Assembly: GCF_014117325.1 (NCBI RefSeq) | Contig: NZ_CP059732.1 | Span: forward strand, 8,197,501 to 8,261,500 | DNA from: Spirosoma foliorum | Lineage (GTDB): Bacteria > Bacteroidota > Bacteroidia > Cytophagales > Spirosomataceae | Direction of reading: 5' to 3' | DNA length: 64,000 bases | Shown here: piece by piece, positions 51,354 to 59,848 of the stretch | Layout of the letters: each line of letters starts with the position of its first letter | Position numbering within the stretch: position 1 is the first letter of the stretch | Notes under the pieces: model-generated | Told to the model about the DNA's origin: nothing | Seen by the model: the letters and a program-made list of their open reading frames with translations, nothing else | Databases searched by the model: none | Position numbers and translations under genes: made by a program

Positions 51354-52565
51354 ATGAGACGTATTCTATCTATCGTTCTATCGTTGACTACCTTTCTGGC
51401 TTTTGGTCAAAACGCTGAAATTGGCCGACAAGTAAATCAAAACCTACGTAAGTCTAGCCCGAAGGTGGACGTAATAAATCAGCCAGTCAGCACGACGCTA
51501 ACCGGAAATGTAACGATAGGGGGCATTAACAAGGTCGACAAATTAACCTATCATACACTCAATGCAACCAGTTCGCTATTCATCGCTATTGACCCTGTGA
51601 ATGGGGACGATACAAAAGACCCCGCTGAATATACAGTTCAGACCGAAAGCTTTACGGGTGGGGTAGTGTTCAAAACTTTAGATAAAGCTATTGAATGGAT
51701 AAACGGTAGTTCAGCGTATAGCTATTACGTCAGTGTTCGTAATACGACGTCAGCCAATCCGGTTGTGCTGAGTCAAGATCACGGGGTCAGTAATAAGTAC
51801 GTTTTCCTGTATTCGCCGGATTATCCCGCACCTGCCTATGTAGTCTTGAATGCAGGCTTATATGCCAGTACGGGATCAATGGTACAACTAATTACGCTTG
51901 ATTTAACCTTAAATGGCTCAAATCGGATCGTATTAGACGGGGGTGATATAATTATTATGGGATCAACTCTTCGACCTTCCGTGTCCTGCTCAAACCTGTA
52001 TTATGTTACGATCGGGAGAATGTATCTGGATAATTCAACTTATATATTTAGCGCCAATAATCAGAGTATTATACAACCATCAGGTGGATACGGTGCGCAG
52101 GTGAGCGTTGGTATGCATGGTCCTTTGGTGTTTACAATGGGGTCGTTTACGGGCCTTTCGCTGATATCGGCAGCACATAGGGGTTATAACCTGAGTGTGA
52201 AGTGTAAGGATAATGCTACGTTTCCTACGACCTTAAACATCGAAGGCGGACTTTTTCAATATGGTCAAACTCTTGTGCAGGGGCAATCTGTTTTCGACCC
52301 TAGTAATAGCAGCTATAAAAGTGTATTACACGGCGCAACACCCATCCGGACTCCGGATATGACTAGTAACAGCACGGATTTGATAGGCAGCTTAAAAACG
52401 GTCGTAGTTGATGAAAATGGCCGCTTTGGGGTTCGGGGTAATCGATTTACCACTGCCCAACGCGACGCACTGACGCCTTATGAAGGCTTGGAAATTTACA
52501 ATCTGACAACGCACACGAAAGAGTTCTGGAACGGAACTACCTGGAAAACCGTCCTGACCAATTAA
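51354..52565 (+). CDS. Secreted protein with beta-helix-like body and tail-fibre-like C terminus
   Basis: This 403-residue protein has a signal peptide (RRILSIVLSLTTFLAFGQ). The middle contains turns rich in Asn/Gly/Ser (GDDTKDPAEY, VFKTLDKAIEWINGSSAYSY, LDLTLNGSNRIVLDGGDIII) that suggest a parallel beta-helix like those of phage tail spikes or pectate lyases. The end RDALTPYEGLEIYNLTTHTK then EFWNGTTWKTV is a module found at the C terminus of many Bacteroidota phage-tail-like and surface proteins. Function unknown; it is in the accessory region upstream of the T6SS. Confidence 0.65.
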   Translation: MRRILSIVLSLTTFLAFGQNAEIGRQVNQNLRKSSPKVDVINQPVSTTLTGNVTIGGINKVDKLTYHTLNATSSLFIAIDPVNGDDTKDPAEYTVQTESFTGGVVFKTLDKAIEWINGSSAYSYYVSVRNTTSANPVVLSQDHGVSNKYVFLYSPDYPAPAYVVLNAGLYASTGSMVQLITLDLTLNGSNRIVLDGGDIIIMGSTLRPSVSCSNLYYVTIGRMYLDNSTYIFSANNQSIIQPSGGYGAQVSVGMHGPLVFTMGSFTGLSLISAAHRGYNLSVKCKDNATFPTTLNIEGGLFQYGQTLVQGQSVFDPSNSSYKSVLHGATPIRTPDMTSNSTDLIGSLKTVVVDENGRFGVRGNRFTTAQRDALTPYEGLEIYNLTTHTKEFWNGTTWKTVLTN

Positions 52566-52582
52566 TGCTCGTTTAAGTTAGT

Positions 52583-52669
52583 TTCTATGGATTCTTTTAA
52601 TTCTACCTGAATTTTGTCCGGTGATTATCAGGATAATGTGAAAAATAGGATTCATTAGAATCCATAGAA
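52583..52669. repeat. 13-bp-arm inverted repeat / terminator
   Basis: TTCTATGGATTCT (52583-52595) and AGAATCCATAGAA (52657-52669) are perfect complements, with a 61-base interior holding further GGATAAT/GATTATC words. It follows the secreted-protein gene. Confidence 0.65.
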
Positions 52670-52688
52670 TCTAGGTAGGCAAAATGCT

Positions 52689-52947
52689 ATGTTAAGACTG
52701 ACTGTTAAGCATCTGGGGCTGACCAAGGTGATTCGCCAATTACTTGATGATGATTCTGAAATTATTGGAAGCAGACGGCTTGATACAGCGCATTGTCGAT
52801 CCACAGGGGCCGCCCAAAGTTGAGTATGAGGTAACCGAGCTGGCCAGTTCTCTGAAGGAGATTTTGTACTTAATAAACGAAGGAGGAGAAGAGAAACTTG
52901 CGAATAGCCAATCCGGCTCTGCTCCATTTGGCTGGGCATTAAATTAA
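52689..52947 (+). pseudogene. Broken HxlR-type transcription regulator
   Basis: One frame encodes LGLTKVIRQLLDD and another, from about 52744, LKLLEADGLIQRIVDPQGPP followed by KVEYEVTELASSLKEILYLI. Joined, they match the recognition helix and wing of HxlR winged-helix regulators. The first part of the domain is missing and there is a frameshift near 52740-52750. The product is probably not functional. Confidence 0.7.
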
Positions 52948-53938
52948 GACCAATCTGAGTTTGTAGCTCATTGTTGTAGTGTTTGGCAACCGCCCCGCCA
53001 AATAGTAAACACGGGTTCTCAGTTGATTTCTGGTAGCCGCTCTTACCATAAGCATTTCATTCGCCACTTCACCTTCGCTAACTTTTCTATTCACCTACCA
53101 ATTATCAACGTTCAACTACCACCAGGTGACGTTGACATACATTTCGTCTTTTTAGTTACCTGGAATTGTCATTTTTGACAAGGGAATACTCTATTAGGTT
53201 TGCCTGAGAGCTAGATTATAAATCCGAAGGGGGCTTCCCTACGTAGAGATATTATTTATGTCAATTTACCAACTTAATAAAACGACAACTTGCCGTTTAC
53301 TCCTTAGCTATGGAATGCTCGTCTAACGATTTATCGCTGTATCCAAATGAGTATTGTAAAATGACCATTTCGTGGAACTGCTGACGGCTCAGTAAATCCA
53401 TTTGCAATCTACTGAAAAGCAACGAATTAACATTTTGTCCATTTTTTGTCCATATGGTCAACTAGGAATTAGATAGTGGTTTGTCTTCTTTTATCTGATG
53501 CTAACAGCAGCACCCTTAATCCTTGTTTTAATTATAAAGAGAACGTATGAAATATGTCTATCTTTCTAAGCCCAACCATTCTATACCTCAGGCATATAGA
53601 TTTATTTAGCAAGTCTATACATTATTCATAAAACGATATACATTCATAGAAATAATACAATAGAAATTGATTGCTTAGCTGATAATCTTTGATTCTTATA
53701 AGTAAAAAATTTCTAAGTCATTATTTAAATATATAATATTACTAATCATATATTAAGTATAGATATTGTCATCAATTAGTTAATAATGGGCACATCTAAA
53801 AAGTGGGCTTAGTTTTTTGCCATCAACGATAACACACTGGTAATAAGAGTACTTATTTAAAGCCGTATTTAAACTAGATACGGAGCAAGTATAAATACGG
53901 AATTAATGATGTAAAAATTACCATTAATTCATGTTTTT
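52948..53938. other. Long intergenic region before the T6SS locus
   Basis: About 990 bases without a credible gene. The last 450 bases are very A+T-rich. A TTGTCA-tttt-TGACAA dyad at about 53166-53181 could be an operator. I see no IS ends, tRNA or repeat array. It probably holds control sites for the LytTR regulator gene and marks the edge of the accessory island. Confidence 0.45.
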
Positions 53939-53962
53939 GTGAAATGCCTAATCCTAAAAACT

Positions 53963-54361
53963 ATGAGTAATCGCTTTATTAATTCAGTTTCTGACGAGAC
54001 ATTAGTGTCAAACCTGCTTTTATCGGTGCGAGTTAATGATCTTAAGATTGGTTGGCAAAGTAAACCAATCGACGACTTAATTATGATAAAAGGCGTTCGT
54101 GGGTATAGCTGGTTATACTGGAGCGATGGCACTAAGCAAATGATGGCCTACACGATTAAGCATTACGCCAGTCAGTTACCCATCGAAAACTTTATACGAG
54201 TTCATCAAAACTGCGTTATAAACCGAAATTATGTACAGAAAACCCAACTAACTCACCGGGGGCCACTTTTACGCCTGGCTACTGGGGCCGAAATCGTGAT
54301 TTCCAGGCGTCGTTGGTCTATGGTAAAAAAAGAGTTACAACATCTTCAGCCTGGAGCCTGA
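53963..54361 (+). CDS. LytTR-domain DNA-binding regulator
   Basis: This protein of about 132 residues is a LytTR domain with a short N-terminal extension and no receiver. The fold-specific parts are DLIMIKGVRGYSWLYWSDGT, KHYASQLPIENFIRVHQNCV and the family hallmark VINRNYVQKTQLTHRG. It should bind direct repeats as a transcription factor. Its place as the first gene before PAAR, TssN and TssK suggests that it controls the T6SS genes. The ATG at 53963 is preferred to a GTG at 53939. Confidence 0.82.
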   Translation: MSNRFINSVSDETLVSNLLLSVRVNDLKIGWQSKPIDDLIMIKGVRGYSWLYWSDGTKQMMAYTIKHYASQLPIENFIRVHQNCVINRNYVQKTQLTHRGPLLRLATGAEIVISRRRWSMVKKELQHLQPGA

Positions 54362-54441
54362 TTAATAATCAGAATTACCGCGCCTTATTCTGAAGTTTTC
54401 ATAAATTACAGTTAGTTTACGTGCTCTTATCCTAATCCTCT

Positions 54442-54732
54442 ATGCCTCCCGCTGCTCGTTTAACTGACCTGCACACCTGTCCGATGGTAACGGCTCTTGT
54501 TCCGCACGTTGGTGGTCCCGTTATCGGGCCAGGCTGTCCTACAGTTCTTATTGGTAATATGCCCGCTGCTCGTGCTGGCGATTCGGCGGTCTGCGTTGGC
54601 CCGCCCGATACCATCATCAAAGGCTCCGCAACCGTGATGATTGGTGGTGCCCCGGCAGCTCGCATGGGCGATACGACCGCCCATGGAGGTGCTATTGCGT
54701 TAGGTTTGCCAACGGTAATAATTGGTGGATAA
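54442..54732 (+). CDS. PAAR-domain T6SS spike-tip protein
   Basis: This 96-residue protein is a bare PAAR domain: MPPAARLTDLHTCPMV, GPGCPTVLIGNMPAARAGDS and GSATVMIGGAPAARMGDTTA. His and Cys residues are placed to bind the zinc that sharpens the tip. It caps the VgrG trimer of the T6SS. There is no N- or C-terminal toxin extension. tssN follows after six bases. Confidence 0.95.
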   Translation: MPPAARLTDLHTCPMVTALVPHVGGPVIGPGCPTVLIGNMPAARAGDSAVCVGPPDTIIKGSATVMIGGAPAARMGDTTAHGGAIALGLPTVIIGG

Positions 54733-54738
54733 TAATTT

Positions 54739-55617
54739 ATGGATGTTGTATCCCCGTTCCTCATAAGTTACATACTAATCGTTTTACTTACAGCAGGGTT
54801 GTGTATCACAACGATATGGCTAAATCGTAAGTATGAACTGATGACTAATAAGCGGTTGATTCTGATCGCCCTGATTAGCTCATTCGTGCTGGGTATTGCC
54901 GGACTATTCGGCTTAAATGGACTACAATTTATTCCCGTATACTACATAGTGGTACAGGTATTTAGCTTATTATGCGGTATTTTTTTCTTAAACCGGATGA
55001 TAAACGATATGGGGCCTGCGTTTTCTACCAAGCCCGCGTTTGTGGTTCTGCTAACGGGAAGTATTGCAGGGCTGGGTATTATCTTATTCACGCCTGCTTT
55101 TAATTATTTAAGTAGCCTGCGATATGGATTGCTTCAGTACGACTTATGGGCATCCACTAGTTTATTGCCGTTTCTGTTACCCGTACTTTTCGCTTATACA
55201 TTTAATGCGTTAGTTAACGTACCTAACGAAATCTATAAGCTCTGGTATTATCCTCGTCATGCCGAGGAGGTAGCTATGGAAGGAGTCGATTATTACCGAC
55301 TGATGCTGTTGGAGGTTCAGATCTATAAAGACCCGAACCGGAAAGATCCCCCCATTAAAGTAAAGGCCCGTACATCCGGCGATGTTCCATTTGGTATGTG
55401 GTTCCAAAAATTTGTGGATGATTATAACCATAAATTCCCAAACGATCCGATTCAGACGTTCGATGACACGGCCCATGAGTATGGATGGCTATTTTACAGC
55501 CTTAAGCCTTCATTATTCCGCTTACGGTCGTACATTGATTTTGAACAGACAATCGCCCAGAATAATCTCCGTGAAAACTACCTGATTGTTGCCAAGCGGG
55601 TGGAAGAAATTAGCTAA
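54739..55617 (+). CDS. tssN: T6SS membrane protein TssN (subtype iii)
   Basis: This 292-residue protein has five predicted membrane helices (about 5-25, 38-58, 64-86, 98-118 and 138-158), then a cytoplasmic domain with VPNEIYKLWYYPRHAEEV, KDPPIKVKARTSGDVPFGMW and HEYGWLFYSLKPSLFRLRSY. This matches TssN, one of the proteins specific to the Bacteroidota T6SS, which is thought to replace parts of the classical membrane complex. It is seven bases from tssK, in one operon. Confidence 0.88.
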   Translation: MDVVSPFLISYILIVLLTAGLCITTIWLNRKYELMTNKRLILIALISSFVLGIAGLFGLNGLQFIPVYYIVVQVFSLLCGIFFLNRMINDMGPAFSTKPAFVVLLTGSIAGLGIILFTPAFNYLSSLRYGLLQYDLWASTSLLPFLLPVLFAYTFNALVNVPNEIYKLWYYPRHAEEVAMEGVDYYRLMLLEVQIYKDPNRKDPPIKVKARTSGDVPFGMWFQKFVDDYNHKFPNDPIQTFDDTAHEYGWLFYSLKPSLFRLRSYIDFEQTIAQNNLRENYLIVAKRVEEIS

Positions 55618-55623
55618 CTACTT

Positions 55624-56778
55624 ATGTTATTTCCTAAAAACCACCTTCCGGTTAACTGGGTCGATGGAATGAAGCTGTCGCAACAGCATTTTGTTGAGAC
55701 CGACCATCATGTTCAGGATTTAGTGCGCGATTCGGTATCTCTGTTTCTTACCAGCTATAATTACGGCCTTTTGCCGCCAGTTAGGGGGACATCGGTTGCC
55801 CACGAATTTGATCTATTAGAAAAAAACAGCAACCACGTTGAGGTTCGCTTATATCGCTGTAATGCCATCACACAGGGTGGTTGCCGGATTGCGATTAACC
55901 CGGATGTGCTGAAGTTTACTGTTTTAACAGCCTCCTTTGAAATCAATTTGAGTACCGACGATCAGCTTCGGCCCGACTACGATGTGATTCTGGTCGTCAA
56001 CCCGTTTGAGAAAGTACCCATTGGGAATCCAGACCCGGAAGAATCGCCCTTACGGCACCCTTATACCGAGTATTCGTATCGATTAATGGTGGTTTCGTCT
56101 CAACAAGTGAATGCCAATGAATTAGGACACCATCACCTGATTATTGGAAAAGCGACCTACCTGGAAGGGCATTATGTTATTGATAGCCAGTATATTCCCC
56201 CTTGCGCTTCAGTAGCTAGTCACCCCCGATTGATTCAGTATTACAAAAATTTTGGGTGGGGCCTGAATGAGATTCAGGTTAGTTCGTTCAAAATTATTCG
56301 TAAGGTATTCGACCAGCCCCAGCCATCTGATCTGGCCCGCCGGGTTCAGGCCTTCTGCAACCGAATCCTGGATTATCTGGGCACCGTTTTTTTTCAATAT
56401 CGTAACCTCGATCACCAGCACCCACCGGTATATCTGGTTGGTTATTTTGCGAATCTGACGAGTATCATTTATACCGAATTATACTGCCTGCCGACTCGAC
56501 AGAAAGAGGAACTGCTGCATTATTTCTATGAATGGACGGATGTAACGCCCGGCCAATTTGAGGAACTACTTCTCCGCCTGCTCGAACACGACTATAACCA
56601 TCAGCAAATTGGGGTTTCTATGGTGGCGATTGAGCAGTTTCTGGCTGTTTTTACCCGACTCTGGAATAAACTTAGTACACTCGAATATATCGGGCAGCGG
56701 AAAGATACGATTCTGGTGCGTGAGGAGGCTCCCATCCAGATCGCGCCCACCCGGCGGGGCTGGAATATTCTGGACTGA
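55624..56778 (+). CDS. tssK: T6SS baseplate protein TssK
   Basis: This 384-residue protein starts with VNWVDGMKLSQQHFVETDHH, a TssK signature that connects baseplate wedges to the membrane complex. DQLRPDYDVILVVNPFEKVP and PPCASVASHPRLIQYYKNFG fit the shell and neck domains. The C-terminal 35 residues are encoded antisense to the 3' end of the convergent rhs gene (107-base overlap). Confidence 0.9.
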   Translation: MLFPKNHLPVNWVDGMKLSQQHFVETDHHVQDLVRDSVSLFLTSYNYGLLPPVRGTSVAHEFDLLEKNSNHVEVRLYRCNAITQGGCRIAINPDVLKFTVLTASFEINLSTDDQLRPDYDVILVVNPFEKVPIGNPDPEESPLRHPYTEYSYRLMVVSSQQVNANELGHHHLIIGKATYLEGHYVIDSQYIPPCASVASHPRLIQYYKNFGWGLNEIQVSSFKIIRKVFDQPQPSDLARRVQAFCNRILDYLGTVFFQYRNLDHQHPPVYLVGYFANLTSIIYTELYCLPTRQKEELLHYFYEWTDVTPGQFEELLLRLLEHDYNHQQIGVSMVAIEQFLAVFTRLWNKLSTLEYIGQRKDTILVREEAPIQIAPTRRGWNILD

Positions 56779-59668
56779 TAGGGAGCCCTGTTGCGGCATC
56801 GAAATAACGGAAATTGGTGTAAATCAGTCCAGCTTCCTGATCTTCATATTGACCAATTCCCCGCAACGTATGCCAATGAGGTGGGCCAGTCTGGTTGTGC
56901 GTTTTCCCAAAGAGGCACCATCGCCACTCCCAAACCGGTTCACCCTGTAGGTTATGCAACGATAAGGGCTGCCCTAACCAGTTAGACACCAGGCTATACC
57001 ACTGGTCGCCAACCTGCAGCATAGTTGATTGGTTTCCTGTTGTCGTGTACCAGGTTAGCTGCACTGGTTCGCTACCCGGTTTCTGGTGCCATTCGTGAAG
57101 CAGTCGCTGGCCATCCCACGCCCAGCGGACACGATAGTCGCCAATCTTTTTTTCAATACGTCGTCCGAGGGCATCATAGCTGAACGTAACGATCTCGTTA
57201 TTCGGTCGAATAACCTGCCGCAATACCCCCGACTCATGCCATTGGAACTGCCACAGTTGGCCAGATACGCGTTTCTCACGTAGATAACCATCGGCATCGT
57301 AATAAAAACGAGACGTACCAACCGTTGTAACCTGCCATCCAGGTTCTGCTGTTTCGGTGGCTGGATTGAGGAGTTTCTGTTGATAATGAGATCGATCGGC
57401 AACCCATCGATCGGTCCATCCAACCGAACAAATGGCTTCGGTCGGGTCATTAAAGCTGTCATAGTGAAGCGAAACGGTTCCAAATCGATTATCGTCTATA
57501 CGCATAATCCGTTCCTGCTCCCATCGGTAGGCCTGAGAACGGGAAGCCTGTAAACCACTACCCCAAAAAAGCTGATGACCAATTGGCCGTGAACCAACAT
57601 CGTACTGCCACCGACTCCACAGACCACCCGGCATCTGACGTTCGATCGGTCGCCCTAGCCGGTCGTATATAAACTGAAGTTGCCACTGCGGATGCTTCTG
57701 ATCGCTTAGATAGCCCAGATCATCATATACATACTGTATAGCTTCCTTATCTGACGGTTGCCAGCTTAACCGTCGACCGGCTGTATCGTATACAGTTTCC
57801 ACACGAATTGACCCCGCAGTTTCGGCCAAAACCCTGCCTTGTGCATCGCGCTCAAACTGAACGAGTGTGGTTGGCGTTGCGGCCTCCATTAACCACCCAT
57901 CCGAACGGTAGGTGTAATGATACCAGCTTCCATCACTGAAAAGTATCTCTGTTGGTCTCCCGGCCGAATCGTAGTGAAAATTCGTGGATGTACCATCCGA
58001 GCGAGTATATTCACGCACCCTTCCGGCAGCGTCCCGAATAAATTGCCAGTTCAGTCGATTGGTACGCCGAAGCCGAATGAGTAGACCGTCTGCATCATAG
58101 GTGGGCTGATATTGGGTATCAGGCTGGCCACCATTGGGCGTAAGTACAATTGACTGCTCATTCGTCTTTCTCACTACGTCGGTTCTGGTTCCGTCTGGAT
58201 AAGTAATGCTAATTAATTGACCCAGAAAGGCGTAGTCCCAGGTGATCTGACTGCCCGTTGCATCAGTTTGTGATTTTCGATACCCGTACGAATCATACCC
58301 CCACCGAGTCCATTGTCCGTTTGGCAGCGTCATTTCTTCGGGCAAACCATCTTCCTGATAGGTGAATTTTGTTTCAGTACCAGTTGGATTTATGCAGGAC
58401 AGAAGCCGCCCCGATTCGTCGTAGGTCCATTGCCAGAAACCATCGGCCCGATCCGTTAGGGCAATCAATTGACCGGTATCGTTATACTGCATTTGCATGG
58501 CTCCTCCATCGGGCCAGGCAGCCTGCGTCATATTACCCTCATCGTCGTAGGTAAAGAACGACGTATTCCCCAGCGAATCCTGTTCGCTCAACAGCTCGCC
58601 ATACTCGCTGAAGAACCATACCCGTTGCCGCCCACCTGCACTAATAAATCGCTGAACAATTCCGCCTTCGTGCACATACTGCCGGACTCCACCCGCTCCA
58701 TCAATAACCTGTGTACGTCCTTCATCGGGCAGATACTGAAACCGTAATGAAGACTGCTTCTTGTCCATACTGAATTCGATGCACAGGTATTGATTCCCTA
58801 TTTTTTCGTAGGCGAGATAAACACTCTGGCGAAATCGATCCGTCAGGCGGATAATCCGATGCTGGCGGTAATGATACTGAGCGGCAGGTTGTTCCAGAAC
58901 AAGCACCTCTTTTAAATCCTGAACATCATCGTAACGATACTCCACCAGGGGTAAGCGCTTTAGGGGCTGGTCGGGCAGCGTGATTTCCAGCCGGACAATG
59001 CGATGTTGAGCGTCTGTTATAACGTCAATTACCCGCTGAAAATCATCGCTTATTCGCCGTAGATGTCCTGTGCTGCTATAACTGAACCGGATACGATACG
59101 CTGTTCCGACCGTTTCGACAGCCGCTAACCGACAAAGGCTGCCACTGGGATTCATGGCAAAACGATACCGCAACCCATCCGATCCCTGTAACCAGTATCC
59201 TTGCTCATCCCGATTGAGCCTGAGCTTTTCGGATCGATTCAGAAAGGTTTCTCCTTCAAGCAGGACTGGGAAGAACACTCCTCTAGTATCGGGCAGCCGG
59301 ATCAATACCTGCCTACTCCGCCGATCTTCCAGCAAAACAAAATCGTACGAATGCCGCCAGCCATTGCCCAAAGAACCAACTGTTAACTGATTGGAACGCC
59401 AGAAACGACCCCACCGGAATGGCACTACACCCGGAATATCAACATCCATTTGCTCTACCAGTACTTCGCCGGATGTTACATCTACAAATCGCCCGGCCAG
59501 GGTGCGCTGTGTGGATGGTAAGGCCTGGCAATCCTCAGGTCGAAGCTCCAACCGTTCCAGTAACTCGTCCAGTTGCCCATTGCTTACTTCTTCCGTAACT
59601 AGGCTACGGGTACTGGCGGGGTAAAGTAATCGACGCAAGCCTGAACGAAATACGGGAGATTCTGACAT
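56672..59668 (-). CDS. Rhs/YD-repeat protein of the T6SS, no visible toxin tip
   Basis: This 998-residue protein has an N-terminal region with a DUF6531-like segment (GEVLVEQMDVDIPGVVPFRW, about 70-95), then over 20 YD repeats (about 150-930, e.g. YDESGRLLSCINPTG and YDSAGRPTEIL) that form the cocoon-like shell. The core end is RGIGQYEDQEAGLIYTNFRY then FDAATG. The usual DPxGL cleavage motif and a C-terminal toxin domain are absent; only about 37 residues follow and these are read antisense to tssK. It sits in a minus-strand block with vgrG and the TPR gene. There is no signal peptide. Confidence 0.9.
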   Translation of the reverse strand: MSESPVFRSGLRRLLYPASTRSLVTEEVSNGQLDELLERLELRPEDCQALPSTQRTLAGRFVDVTSGEVLVEQMDVDIPGVVPFRWGRFWRSNQLTVGSLGNGWRHSYDFVLLEDRRSRQVLIRLPDTRGVFFPVLLEGETFLNRSEKLRLNRDEQGYWLQGSDGLRYRFAMNPSGSLCRLAAVETVGTAYRIRFSYSSTGHLRRISDDFQRVIDVITDAQHRIVRLEITLPDQPLKRLPLVEYRYDDVQDLKEVLVLEQPAAQYHYRQHRIIRLTDRFRQSVYLAYEKIGNQYLCIEFSMDKKQSSLRFQYLPDEGRTQVIDGAGGVRQYVHEGGIVQRFISAGGRQRVWFFSEYGELLSEQDSLGNTSFFTYDDEGNMTQAAWPDGGAMQMQYNDTGQLIALTDRADGFWQWTYDESGRLLSCINPTGTETKFTYQEDGLPEEMTLPNGQWTRWGYDSYGYRKSQTDATGSQITWDYAFLGQLISITYPDGTRTDVVRKTNEQSIVLTPNGGQPDTQYQPTYDADGLLIRLRRTNRLNWQFIRDAAGRVREYTRSDGTSTNFHYDSAGRPTEILFSDGSWYHYTYRSDGWLMEAATPTTLVQFERDAQGRVLAETAGSIRVETVYDTAGRRLSWQPSDKEAIQYVYDDLGYLSDQKHPQWQLQFIYDRLGRPIERQMPGGLWSRWQYDVGSRPIGHQLFWGSGLQASRSQAYRWEQERIMRIDDNRFGTVSLHYDSFNDPTEAICSVGWTDRWVADRSHYQQKLLNPATETAEPGWQVTTVGTSRFYYDADGYLREKRVSGQLWQFQWHESGVLRQVIRPNNEIVTFSYDALGRRIEKKIGDYRVRWAWDGQRLLHEWHQKPGSEPVQLTWYTTTGNQSTMLQVGDQWYSLVSNWLGQPLSLHNLQGEPVWEWRWCLFGKTHNQTGPPHWHTLRGIGQYEDQEAGLIYTNFRYFDAATGLPISPEYSSPAGWARSGWEPPHAPESYLSAARYIRVY

Positions 59669-59701
59669 AGGGAAGATTCTGATTATAAAACTGCGTACTG
59701 T

Positions 59702-59806
59702 GGTGTCGGTTACTTATAACCGACATGCGAGGTTTCTCAAAACCTATAGGTGCGAACAGTAGGTTTTGAGAAACCTAACATGTCAGGTTGAAGAACCTGA
59801 CATCAC
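59702..59806. repeat. Nested inverted repeat between rhs and the TPR gene
   Basis: The central arms AGGTTTCTCAAAACCTA (59730-59746) and TAGGTTTTGAGAAACCT (59760-59776) are perfect complements. Each side carries its own small hairpin: GTCGGTT/AACCGAC on the left and GTCAGGTT/AACCTGAC on the right. The two side stems differ in sequence but both pair. Another CTGACATCAC word follows at about 59823. Confidence 0.8.
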
Positions 59807-59848
59807 GATAAGACTTAAGAATCTGACATCACAGCAATGGCCATTTGT

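Noticed and set aside
46891..54000. Integrated element with att duplication of the tRNA-Val 3' end
   Set aside because: I found no second copy of the tRNA 3' end downstream and no integrase in the region, so an att-bounded island cannot be claimed.
57055..57483. Open frame antisense or alternative to rhs as a toxin or immunity gene
   Set aside because: It lies within the YD-repeat coding region and looks like frame-shifted repeat sequence.
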